Origin: Vombatus ursinus
Taxonomy: Eukaryota > Chordata > Mammalia > Diprotodontia > Vombatidae
NCBI RefSeq assembly: GCF_900497805.2
Contig: NW_020946557.1
Location: forward strand, 8,740,487-8,804,486
Length of the DNA stretch: 64,000 bases
Direction: 5' to 3'
Position numbers and translations under genes: made by a program
Part shown: positions 32,890-64,000 of the stretch, piece by piece
Layout: each line of letters opens with the position of its first letter
Numbering within the stretch: position 1 is the stretch's first letter
Notes under the pieces: generated by a model
Databases searched by the model: none
What the model was told of the DNA's origin: nothing
What the model saw: the letters and a program-made list of their open reading frames with translations, nothing else

Positions 32890-33650
32890 TTAAAGAGCAA
32901 ACTCTCCACACTTAATCAGATTGGCTAACATGATAGAAAAGGCAAATAACAAATGCTAGAAAGGATTTGGGAAAATAGGTACACTATTACATTGGTTGGT
33001 GGTGGAGCTGTGAACTAATTCAATGACTCTGGAGAACAATTTGGAACTGTCTAAAAAGCTGTAAAACTGTGCATACCCTTTGACCCAGCTGGGTCTATAG
33101 CCCAAAGAGATCAAAGGAAAAGGACGCATATGTACAAAAATATTTATAGCAGCTCTTTTTGTGGTGGCAAAGAATTGGAAACTGAGGGGATGCCCATCAA
33201 TTGAGAAATGGTTACAATTGTGTATATGATTGTGATGGAATACTAATTATGCTACTGTAAAAAATGACAAAGGGGATGGTTTCAGAAAAACTTGCAAAGG
33301 CTTATATGAACTAATGCAAAATGAGAACTAGAGCAGTATACAACTACGATATTTTAATGATAGTCAACTGTGAAAGACTTAGCTACTCTGATCAATACAA
33401 TGACCCGTAGCAATTCCAAGTCTCATGATGAAATATGCTATTCATTTCCAGAGAGAGAACTGATGAACTCAAGTACAGATTGAAGCATATTTCTTTCTTC
33501 ATTTTTGCTTTTATAATACTGTCGCTAATGTAGAAATATATTTTGCATGATTATGAATGTATAATGGATGTCACATCTTCCTTTTCAATGGGTATGGGGG
33601 TGAGGGGGTGGAGGGAGAGAATTTGGAACTGAAAATAAAAATAAACCAGA
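32890..33650 (+). mobile_element. L1 ORF2 C-terminus and 3' end
   Basis: 'aatcagattggctaacatgatagaaaaggcaaataacaaatg', 'tgcataccctttgacccagctgggtctatagcccaaagagatc', 'tttatagcagctctttttgtggtggcaaagaattggaaactgaggggatgcccatcaattgagaaatgg' and 'tgatggaatactaattatgctactgtaaaaaatgacaaa' encode the decayed ORF2 end (FIAALFVVAKNWK...EYYxAxxNDK). The 3' UTR ends in 'aaaataaaaataaa' at about 33645. Confidence 0.9.
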
Positions 33651-33693
33651 AATTTATAATACAAAAAGCAAACCCCTTCCCAATATTACCCTG

Positions 33694-33709
33694 AAGAAAG
33701 AGGATTTTG
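33694..33709. repeat. Target-site duplication, left copy (ATG101 retrocopy)
   Basis: AAGAAAGAGGATTTTG, repeated exactly at 34987-35002. Confidence 0.95.
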
Positions 33710-34986
33710 GGTCGTCAGGCTCCTCCCCCCAGGGCAGTGGATGGTCTCGTCCGAAGCGAGCCAGCCAGCCCCCTGCCAGGTTGGTGGGAACAGCCAGCAG
33801 CCGGGGGATGAATTGCCGGGCCAAGGTCCTAGAGGTGTCCTTGGAGGGGCGGCAGGTGAAGGAGGCCCTGCTGGTTGTGTTGCACACCGTGCTTCTGCAC
33901 TGAAGCACTGGCAAGTTCCACTACAAGAAGGAGGGCACTTACTCCATCAGCACTGTGGGCACCCAGGACATCGACTGTGACTTCATTGACTTCACCTATA
34001 TGCGCGTCTCCTCCGAGGAGCTGGACTGGGCCCTGCACAAGGTCGTCGGGGAGTTCAAGGATGCCCTTCGGAACTCAGGCGGGGATGGACCAGGGCAGAT
34101 GTCCTTGGAATTCTACCAGAAGAAGAAGTCCCGGTGGCCATTTTCTGATGAGTGTATCCCATGGGAGGTGTGGACCATCAAGGTCCACGTGGTGGCCATG
34201 GACACGGAGCAGGAGAGGCAGATCTGCTGACAGAAGGTGGAAGAGAAGCTCTGTGAGGTCATCAACATCGTAGAGGTGATGAACCAGCACGAGTACCTGC
34301 CCAAGATGCCCACACAGTCCGAGGTGGACAACGTGTTCGACACAGGGCTTCAGGATGTGCAGTCCTACCTCTACAAGATCTCCTTCCAGATCACAGATGC
34401 CTTGGGTACCTCGGTCACCACCACCATGCGGAAGTTCACTGAGGACATGCTGGCCCTCTAGTTTCAAAGAGCCAGGCCATGGGAGAAGACTGGTTGGGAG
34501 ACTAACTCTCGTAGCCTTATGAGGGGCTCTGTAGGCCTCAGCAATGGGGCAACCAAATTCTTTCTCTCCTTGGGGACTTGAATGGGCAAAGGTGCATGTA
34601 GACAGGAGCCTGCTCTACGTTTCTGGGGGGTATTTGGAAGGGGTTGTGACAAAAATCAAGGGTTATGGTACCTGGGCCAATCAGAGTAGAAATCAGGCCT
34701 CCTGGCCAAGCTTTCTAGGAGCAACCTGTTATCCTCAGGCCCTTCTTCCCTCCTGAGATGATCTCTTGAATTGAAGACCCCCCCCCCTTTTTTTTTTGCT
34801 GACAGCAAAAGCTCCCTCCCCATCCCTCTCAAACTGTTGAAGATGTGCTCATCTTCAAGTCCTTACTTAGGACACAATTACTGTCTTTTCAAACCCCTGG
34901 TGTGGAAGTCCCTTTCCCCTCTTTCTCCTCTTCTGTACAGAAAACACACTAAAAGTTTTGGGGTGATCTATCCCCACCTCAAAAAA
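33710..34986 (+). pseudogene. ATG101: Processed ATG101 pseudogene (full-length retrocopy)
   Basis: An intronless copy of the mRNA for ATG101, the HORMA-domain partner of ATG13 in the ULK1 autophagy-initiation complex. The coding part runs from ATG at 33808 to TAG at 34459-34461 (217 codons; human 218). It reads [17 protein letters not shown], then [19 protein letters not shown] and [18 protein letters not shown]. Next come [20 protein letters not shown] (the WF-finger region is retained) and [16 protein letters not shown], and it ends EDMLAL. Codons 32 and 141 are TGA where ATG101 has Arg, consistent with CpG decay of CGA. One codon is missing near KLCE-INIVEV. A GC-rich 5' UTR (33710-33807) and about 520 bases of 3' UTR ending in an A-run are included. 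A perfect 16-bp duplication flanks it, so insertion was L1-mediated. No intact protein is possible. Confidence 0.95.
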
Positions 34987-35002
34987 AAGAAAGAGGATTT
35001 TG
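34987..35002. repeat. Target-site duplication, right copy (ATG101 retrocopy)
   Basis: AAGAAAGAGGATTTTG, immediately after the A-run at 34981-34986. Confidence 0.95.
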
Positions 35003-36165
35003 CCTTTCCATTCTGGCAAGTCATTTTTATCATATCCCTTGAGGAATCTGTGATACAGGGTTTACACAGTGCTCAGAGGTTGCAGTTAATTGAATTTGAG
35101 TTGCCTCATCATATGTTTACTCAGAGTTAAAGATCTGGCTAAGAGATCTGGCCTAAGAATGAGACATCTCCTAATTCTATTAGCGTCTCAGATGAGTGGA
35201 AAGTTATAACCTATATGTGCTAGAATAAAGATTTAGGGTGCCTTCTGCAATACCTTTTACATGTAACCCTCCTTACCTAGCATGCTCCGATGCCCCAGCT
35301 GTTGAGTTAAGAATCCTTTAGGAGCAGTCTTAATTCTTTATCAAGGCCCTATTTGAAAATGAATATGATTCTCTCCTTGACACTAAAGGAAAGAAAATAT
35401 AGACAGGTCTTCCTCACCAGGCTCAGGCTTTCAATCCTAGTGGGACTATAAAACTGGAGAAAAAAATTTTGAGTTTAGGCATTTTAAGAACTTAGGCAAT
35501 ATAGATCTAAACCGACATGACTCAAGGCTAAATTTGTGTTTGTTTTTTACCTGTGATCAAAAGATCTCAGGGCTCTTTATTGTTTTAATTTATCACTTAA
35601 AACAATGACAAGACTATAATAAAGCTCTAAGTTATTGTTGTTGAAAAATTAATCACCCTCTAGCCAACCTCAGATAACAAACAGCCATCACCGAGCCCAG
35701 ATTCTTAGGTCCTGCCAGAGTTTATACTCCCATGGTACAACCTTAAAGAACTGTCACATCCATAGGATGAGTTAAGGAATAATAACAATCATGACCAATC
35801 CCACATTTATATGGTGTTTTCAGGTTTACATAGCACACTGCTCACAGTTTTGTGAGGTGAACAGTTTTACTAACTGAAGCTTGATGTGATTCAAGTGATT
35901 TGATCAACGACACATAGTGTTCAAGTGTTCAAGGTCATATATAAGCCTATATTCCTTACTCCAGGTCTGGAGACATAATAAAATAATAGCTTTTACTAGG
36001 TACAGGTTTTTTGGTGTTTTGATTCCACAGAAAAAAATACTAAAATGGGAACCAAAGAAAGTTTCTTGTCAGTATTTAAATTAGTAATTTAAATTTGAAC
36101 ATTTCAAAGAAAACTCCTAAATCACCAACTAAATTCTCATATCAGTTACTCAAAGGAGGCAAATA
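35003..36165. other. Spacer downstream of CEP85L
   Basis: No gene recognised. It contains one diverged antisense SINE (35770-35990). Confidence 0.5.
35770..35990 (-). repeat. MIR/CORE-type SINE, antisense, diverged
   Basis: 'aataataacaatcatgaccaatcccacatttatatggtgttttcaggtttacatagcacactgctc' and 'tttgtgaggtgaacagttttactaactgaag' are decayed antisense CORE-SINE text. Confidence 0.55.
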
Positions 36166-36178
36166 TTTTTGTAAAAAA

Positions 36179-36270
36179 TTTATTTCTCTGTAAATACAAA
36201 TCCAAACATCAACAAACAATACTCCAGTGGAAAAATACTAGCCATTAACATTGAAAACTTTCTTTTTATT
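36179..36270 (-). terminator. Candidate CEP85L polyadenylation signals
   Basis: TTTATT on the plus strand (AATAAA in mRNA sense) at 36265-36270 and 36179-36184. They are chosen because the repeat-free block ends here. Confidence 0.4.
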
Positions 36271-38287
36271 TAATAAATAGAACTTTGGCATTCAAAATTC
36301 TAGCTGTAAACCCTATTTTTTAAAATACAAACCCCCCCCCAAAACACACACAAAAAAACAAAAACAACCCCTTTACACAAAGAGGCAAGAATGATAGGAC
36401 TGAAGGCATAAGCCATCCAGTGGCTTCACTTCCTTTTTTTACAACGACTGCATTTCAATTAAGTCATGACAACTGTATTTACACATGAGGTATTCTGAAT
36501 GGTTCAAAAACTGAACCCAATTTACTAAAACTACCAGTCATAGAGACTGATCTAATGATACACACTGCTGTGCTTTTATAAATGTAACTGCCTAGCACCC
36601 TACCTCTCACACCTATGCAATACTGTAACTGATAGATACAAATGAATACATTCTGATGGAGATTCCTGCTCATAGGGGTCAAGAGCTCAGCTCCAAAGAC
36701 AAATGCCTAGGACCTACTCCTACATTTATTAAATATTTCTCCTTGTTGGAAAAAAAAAAAAAAAGCTTAAGAAAGTCTAATTAGAGAAGAAACAAGGTGC
36801 AATAATTATCGACATTCTTAAAGCTTATGTAAAATGGAAATGAACATGTGTACTGCAGGCAAAAAGGCACAAGGGTGCTGACTGTATACAAATGCAGAAT
36901 TAATATTGCTAATGAGTTATCGATTTGGAAATCTAACCATATTCAATATTAATATTTTAATTAAAAAGGTAAGTGGATCCCAAAATTTATTTTTCCCCTC
37001 TAAGGCAAATGCCTTTATGGAAAAACAAGATTAAAGGTGAGCAAAATTCCACAGCAAGATCATTGGGGATTAGGACAGGTATAGCTGTCTCTTTATATAC
37101 TAAGTGGGAAACCTTTTCTCTTGCTTATGGAGAATAGAAACAAACTGTCAAAAATGGAAAGAGAATTAACTTTGGCTTTTGTGGCTGCATCTACTGGCAG
37201 TTTCAAATTGTTTAGCCTGAGTGTGGGGATCATTCTAAGAACTGCTTATTACTTTAATTACAAATATACAATGATACAAACCAATACAACAGATGCCAAT
37301 GACACAAGCTAGATGCGTGCCGAAGCAACAGCTACACTACATAAATACGTACGGTTCAGGGCCTCAGCTGTTCTTTGCTCAAAGAACAACTACTGATATT
37401 TTAAAGTACATTTTTAAATACAGTAATTTCTGTAAAAAAATATGCTCATCAATTCCTACAAATTAATCATAAAGCCATATATAGGTTAATAATTAAGCCC
37501 ACTAAGACAGAACTGTATAGTATCCATTATCATCAACTTTTTTCCAGCCCTTGAGACTGTCTCTTAATAGTTACTGGAAAATTATCACGACTAAAGCAAT
37601 TTAACAAACTGTCCATGACTAAAATTATGCCACTGTTAATATTAAACAACCTTGTTACATATGAGAAATGGGTCCACAAAGTGTTTTCAATCAGGTAAAC
37701 AATCCAGTATATCTTACACCATCAAAGCTTATTCTTCTTCCAATCTGAGAGGCCACTGTAAATGAATATAGATTTGCCAAGAGCTCAATAATACCAAAGA
37801 GTATTTGCTGACATCAAATGAGTGATAACTATTGTGCCTGTGAGGTCAGGTACTTTGATCTGCACAGATTAATTTAGGCCTTTGACTGAGATGCCTGCCA
37901 TTTATCTCCCTGTTTTAAAGTGAAGGAAGCAGACTAAATTCACATTTCAAAAATCAAATGACCAACATTCAAAGGTTAATACAGTCTGAGTATTAAAAGG
38001 CCAGTGCCTAAGAAGTAAGCACATTTACAGTCACAATAGTGCATTAAAAGGGTTTTTCAAACTAAAAAGAACCTTCAAAGTGGGTTAGATTTAAATTCTG
38101 AATATTTTCTTTTCATATACAATTGCAACAACTTCCGAACATTTACAATTCCAAAGTAATGTTATTATTTCAACAGGTTACTGCAGCATTTCTGGCTGGC
38201 CCAATTCACTCTCTTTCTTGAGTCTCCCAGGAAAACAAAACCAAAACCATTATTTTTTTAAAAGTGTGGAGAAAGTAGCACGATACT

Positions 38288-38307
38288 GGGGGGGGGGGGG
38301 AGGGGGG
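38288..38307. repeat. G13-A-G6 tract (C-rich in CEP85L mRNA)
   Basis: A homopolymeric run of 13 G, one A and 6 G on the plus strand. As RNA from the CEP85L strand it is poly(C), a possible binding site for poly(C)-binding proteins. Confidence 0.9.
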
Positions 38308-40871
38308 CAGTGCCCCATGGGGGGAAGGAGTGCACAGCACCAGAGGTGTTCTTTAAGAAATAGTCTAAGATGATTTCAGTTCTACAAACTGAAGGCAACA
38401 GTACTAGTTTGCCAGTTTTTCATTAAATTTACTTTTTAAAAATGCTCATCATAAAGTTACTTTAGTGCAAATTAATTATACACTTTAGAACATTAACTTA
38501 CTAAAATAATACTACCCTGAAAAGGTTTCATGACAACTAAGCCAAATGAATAAACAGACCTAGAAAAAGGCTGCCCACTAGGATAAAAAAACAAAAACAA
38601 AAACAAAAACAACCAACAACTTATTATTAAACAGCATAGGAGATAGGTGACCTAATTTGATGATTGTCTACCCCAAGTCCAGTGACTTTCTGGTTCCAAG
38701 AACTGGGAGTGATCTATCCCAAGGGACTGTACTTATTTTATCTGCTTTACTGTCAAGGCATTTTCACCAATGCTGATATTTCAGAATTTCAGTTCTATAG
38801 AATAGAGAGATAATTTAACTATTTTAAAATATAATACCCACTCATTCTACAGTTTCATCTTTGCATCATGTATTTAGATACAAATTTACTATTTTAGTGC
38901 CTTATACTAGAGGTGGTGTTTTTGTTTCCCTTAAAAAATACAAATCAAACACATCATTTGTTCTGTCTCGTGCCTATATCACTCCATACTATATTAAGAT
39001 GCAGACGAAGATATCATTACTGCACTGAATTAATGATCCCTTAGTGACTGAGTTAGTACCTCCTTAAATCACCTCAGTTACTAGCAAGGGAGTATTTTAC
39101 ACAGGCACTGGGCAGAATCCAAGTTGAATATATCAAAACCGTTACTTGAACTAATGCTGTAGAATATTTTATATATGAGGCCTGCCTCTAAAAATAATGT
39201 GACCAACAGTTTAAAAAAAACAAAATATCATAAGATTGAATACATGAAAATGAATGCTGTCCGAAAGCAGTCACCTCAAGTGGCTATATCACTCTTCCAA
39301 TGATGCTTCCATTGCTCAAAACATTTGTGGACCTACTCTTTTGTAGGTCTTTCCCTTCAAGTTAGTTTGAGAGCTACAAAAATATTTTACTTCACTTACA
39401 TTGTTTTTACAAAACAAATTCAATATTACCCTTTCAGCAACCACATTTTGCTCTAAATAATTTTCGGTCATTTCCTAAAATTAAACTCCCCCTCCAATAA
39501 TCAAGATTTTCCACAATGAGGTTATTCAAAGAAGTGTGTGCCATAGATTCTGAAGGCAATGCCAAAAGAATATTTTCAAAAGCATGTTAGGCAATGGCTG
39601 CATTTTGGGGTTAAGTGCATAATGTTGAATTAATTTGGATGCATATAATTCAATCATGCTTATTAAAAAATTACTTATGTTACCTTAGACTCACATATAA
39701 GTTAGAGAACTAGCATGGTCAGGCCATGGTCAAGGGTTAAATGAGGAACTGTCTCAATGGGTGCAACTTGGTACAATAAAGAAAAGAAACCAGCTAAGTA
39801 TGGTTTGTATCTTCTTTGTGTTGGTGAATATCCAAATATGACACTGAAGACTGCAGCTAACTAATAGCCTTCAATTTGAAACTCTGGCAGACAAAAATTT
39901 TTATATGTTAAGAATTAGAACCAAAACTAGTATTCTTAATTTCCCTTTTTGGTGACCATCTACAGTGTTTATGGATGTCTAAACTACAAACAAAACTTTA
40001 TGTTCACAATATTCTTTTCAGATGAATAACTTACCCTACCCCCTCAAGAAAAAACCAACAGGAACTACCATGTAAAGATACTAGCACAAACTAATGCTAA
40101 ATATCTTCTTTGCTGGAAAAGAATTCAAATGCTAAAACACTCACTTATAATGGTAATATGCTTCATCATATTAAACTTTCCCAACTGTAACAGGTAGCTT
40201 GAAAGCATACTAAAAAGTAGTTCACTTGTCTACATACTACTACAATCTAATCCCTAAAACTGCATCTTTCAACAGCATGATTGTTCCAATAACAAAAGCA
40301 TCTTCCATGCCCCTAGTAAATGGGCAGATGTTGTAAACCTTGCTTCAGTTAGTCCTTGAACATCCTAAATGTGCAATACAAACTTCTATTGGAAGGAACA
40401 ATAAATGGAGATACAATCAGTACCTTCCTGGTAACCTTTGCTTTAACTCTAGAAACCTTTATAAACATTAAAATGCCATGGGAGTAAAAAAAAAAAAAAC
40501 AAAAAAACAAAAAAACAAAACACCAACCCTACCTCTTTATCTGAATAGCACTCTTCACAGCTTGGTCCTACAATCAGTAGTTTGAGAATAGAGATATTTT
40601 TTGTGTAGACTTTATCGTACTGTTCAAATGGTGATTTGAAATGTGTAGGGTTTTGGGTTTTTTTTTTTTGCTTAGTTAAATAAGTTCCATTGAAAACTAT
40701 CTCCCAGTCCCAGCCTTCCTTACCCAAAAATAAAACAACACACAGAAAAACCTTTATGCAGGTCAAATAGAAATGCAATCTTCCAATATGGTTCCTGAAC
40801 AGAAAGATGAAGAATAGTTAACACAGCAGCATTGAGCAATGAGTCATTATTGCTGTGGGACCAATACTTTA

Positions 40872-61835
<20,964 letters not shown>

Positions 61836-61982
61836 CTAAAAAAAAGAGAATATATGTTTAATTGGTGTTTACATGTGATCAAGTTGCATTAGAATAAATC
61901 TATGTTTCAATATTCAAAATCACTGGATCCAATAAGTCCACTTATTTGACTTAACAATAAAACATTACTATAACAATTAATG

Positions 61983-62055
61983 TATGTGTATATATATGTG
62001 TGTGTATACATATGTATACACACATATGCGCATACATACATATGTGTGTACATGT
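61983..62055. repeat. (TATG)n/(TG)n/(TA)n simple repeat
   Basis: Alternating purine-pyrimidine tract of TG, TA and CA steps. Confidence 0.85.
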
Positions 62056-62499
62056 ACCGTTACTTACTTTAAGCCAACAAATGCACATGAAGCTAAATCA
62101 ATAAGGTAACAAGTATTTGCACAAATGTGTATATTTTGTATATTTGCATATGTATAACAGTTATATAATACTATTTGAAAATAATCATTTCTGAAAATTC
62201 AATAATCAGCAACAGATCACACAATAATTAAGATCAATAACAGAGATGAGACAGGGAAAAGATTAAATGATAATCTAAAAGGAGGTGATCACTCCTACCA
62301 CTTAAAGCTCCTAAGGTATTTCTGTGGTTTTTAAAAGCTTATCTATCTACCCTCCAAAAAATAGTCTCTTCCTATACTCAACAGTTTGGTGCTTTGTTTT
62401 GGTTTGTCTTTGTTTAAAAAGGCAAATAATCCCATTTTTAGATCTCTTTGCTACCAAGTTTTTCTCATATGAAGCTGAAATTTGCCTCCCTATAATGGC

Positions 62500-62765
62500 A
62501 GGTAGCTAGTGCAAGAAAGAGAGCACTGAATCTGAAGTCAAGAAGACATTAGTTCAAATCCAATCTCAGACACTTACTAGCTGTGTGACTCTGGGTAAGT
62601 CACTCAACCTCAGTCAGACTTGGTTGCCTCATCTGTAATATGCTTTTATTAATAGAACCTACCTCCCTCACAAGGTTGTGATGAGGACAAAATGAAATAA
62701 TATTTTAAAGTATTTTACAAACCTTAAAGTGCCATATAAATGCTAGTTGTTGTTGTTGTCATTTT
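62500..62765 (+). repeat. MIR/CORE-type SINE, full length
   Basis: 'ggcaggtagctagtgcaagaaagagagcactgaatctgaagtcaagaagac', 'tctcagacacttactagctgtgtgactctgggtaagtcactcaacctc', 'acctccctcacaaggttgtgatgaggac', 'aaagtattttacaaaccttaaagtgccatataaatgctag', (TTG)n tail. Confidence 0.9.
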
Positions 62766-62874
62766 TACCCTATCTATGACTTCCATCCTCTAGTCCTATA
62801 TTCTATCCCTTAAGTCTAAGTAGAATAAATCTAATCTCTTTCACAAAATAGACTTTTCTCTTCTGAAAGCTAAC

Positions 62875-63215
62875 TATCACAGAATCAAAGGATCTCAGAG
62901 TGGTAACGAACACTGAAGAACATCAAGGCAAACCCTACACAAATAAGAATCCTTTCTAAACCACAGCCAAAAAGTAATAATTCAGCCTCTAACTGAAAGT
63001 CTCCAGTGAATGAGAACCTATTATCTCCTCAGGTATGTCATTCAACTTTTAGACAGCTCTAATTATTATGAAATTTTTCTTTGTAGTAAGTCAAAATGTA
63101 TTTCTTTCTCATTTCTATACAATGTTTTTATTTCACTTTTCCTGGGCTAAACAGAACAAATCTAATCACTTGTCCACATCACACCCCTTTAAATGTTTTT
63201 TTTTTGAAGGAGAAA
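62875..63215 (-). mobile_element. L3/CR1-clade LINE 3' region, antisense
   Basis: 'atcacagaatcaaaggatctcagagtgg', 'gcctctaactgaaagtctccagtgaatgagaacctattatctcctc', 'ttcaacttttagacagctctaattattatgaaatttttctttgtag', 'tgggctaaacagaacaaatctaatc' is the antisense of the CR1/L3 coding end and 3' UTR. Confidence 0.85.
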
Positions 63216-63379
63216 AGATCTGGCTAGTAACCTAGCCTAATCCTGGGCAAATTTCTTCTTGATTCCTATTGTTGTTACTTCAAATTAGGTGTACTATCAC
63301 CCATTTATATCAATCGATCTTCAAACTGTACTGCATTATAAAGGACTTTCTAAACTCTAGTGGCTCTGCAGTCTGTCAG

Positions 63380-64000
63380 AACAGGGCTCCATGGTAGGTA
63401 ATGGGAATTAAAAGACAAAAAGGAGTACTGACTCACAAAGAGTTTACATTCTATTGGATGATCCGAAGTGGGAAAGAAAATTAAAAATGGCAAAAGATCA
63501 TGAAGTTTCCTAAAAGAGGTAGCAGTTAAACTAAGCTTTGAAAGAGAGTAAGGATTCTAAGAAGTGGACCTAAAGCATGAATGTGATCATAGCACAGTAG
63601 GGATGTGAGACATGGAATGTTCAGTTCAGGGAACAGCAAGTAATCTAGGATGGCTGGATATGAAATCAGTCTGTACAGGTAGGCTGAAGCCAGTGACTGG
63701 AGGACTTTTTTTTAAACATATCAAAGTGAAGACTTTATATTTTGCCAATGAAGATTAACGAATGGGAAAACTACTTGATCAGATTTGTGGCAGGTTATTT
63801 TTGTCAGCTGTGAGGAAAATGTAATAAACTGGTAAAAGCAGAAACAGATCCCTTAGGAGGCTATTGCAGTAATCTAGGTGACAGTTGATGAAGGTGGTAT
63901 ATAGTAGCCGTGACAGTAAAGAAAGTGAAATTTGCAAGAGATACTGTAGTAGTGAAATAGACAAGCTATGGCTACTGACTGGCTACTGGTACTGAGGGAA
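63380..64000 (-). mobile_element. L2 LINE, antisense, runs off the window
   Basis: 'gactcacaaagagtttacattctattgg', 'tttcctaaaagaggtagcagttaaactaagctttgaaagagag', 'gttcagttcagggaacagcaag', 'ttgatcagatttgtggcagg', 'aggaggctattgcagtaatctaggtgacag'. In the expected antisense L2 order. Confidence 0.85.

Larger units (their letters stand above)
36166..40871 (-). other. CEP85L: CEP85L 3' UTR (inferred extent)
   Basis: The stretch downstream of the CEP85L stop codon. I recognise no SINE or LINE in about 4.7 kb, unlike all surrounding sequence, which fits a long constrained 3' UTR. On the minus strand AATAAA occurs at 36265-36270 and 36179-36184, just before recognisable repeat-bearing spacer resumes, and these are my candidate main polyadenylation signals. 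In mRNA sense it contains a long C tract (38288-38307) and U-rich stretches (for example near 40489-40520). The exact end is inferred and alternative polyadenylation is likely. Confidence 0.55.
61836..64000 (-). other. CEP85L: CEP85L intron (continues off window)
   Basis: No exon detected between the acceptor at 61836 and the right edge. Repeats are listed separately. Confidence 0.8.

Noticed and set aside
33875-34467. Large open frames in other frames and strands over the ATG101 retrocopy
   Set aside because: They result from GC-rich ATG101 coding sequence read out of frame. Only the frame from 33808 matches a known protein.

Overview
This window is nuclear DNA from a mammal, almost certainly a marsupial. 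It contains spliced exons with GT/AG borders, 5'-truncated L1 copies, many L2 and L3/CR1 LINE fragments, MIR/CORE-type SINEs, and two marsupial-style tRNA-headed SINE classes. One SINE class starts GGGGCAGCTAGGTGG and ends in an RTE-like tail (GAAGAGTC-GACAC-ACTGAA...AACAAC). The other ends after TTAACCCCAATTGCC in an A-rich tail. The second class suggests an Australian marsupial, but the species cannot be fixed from the sequence alone.

Only one functional protein-coding gene is visible: the 3' part of CEP85L on the minus strand, from about 36.2 kb to beyond the right edge. Seven coding exons are readable with intact reading frame and consistent splice phases (61683-61835, 60064-60218, 55515-55632, 54891-54941, 44998-45105, 44471-44699, 40872-41035). 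Together they encode the last 325 residues, a coiled-coil region ending in the conserved C-terminus MGDNCITQ. Downstream lies a roughly 4.7 kb stretch free of recognisable repeats that I read as the 3' UTR. In human, PLN is nested in a more upstream CEP85L intron; I do not see it here and would expect it beyond 64 kb.

Positions 1 to about 36 kb are intergenic and hold layered repeats of several ages: L2 and L3/CR1 fragments, L1 3' ends, MIR/CORE SINEs, two tRNA-headed SINE classes, a small DNA-transposon-like family, and a few LTR-like stretches I can only suggest. Two processed pseudogenes sit here. One is an RPL29 retrocopy near 11.43-12.17 kb. The other is a full-length ATG101 retrocopy at 33.71-34.99 kb, flanked by a perfect 16-bp target-site duplication and carrying two CGA-to-TGA nonsense changes.

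I found no CRISPR, operon, toxin or other prokaryote-style system, and no convincing novel gene. The observations most worth following are an inverted pair of RTE-tailed SINEs inside a CEP85L intron (likely a dsRNA hairpin in the pre-mRNA), the repeat-free 3' UTR with a C-tract on the mRNA strand, the RPL29 retrocopy with a long open frame and an odd repetitive tail, a 52-bp palindrome inserted into an L3/CR1 reverse-transcriptase fragment, and several insertions nested inside other repeats and dated by their target duplications.
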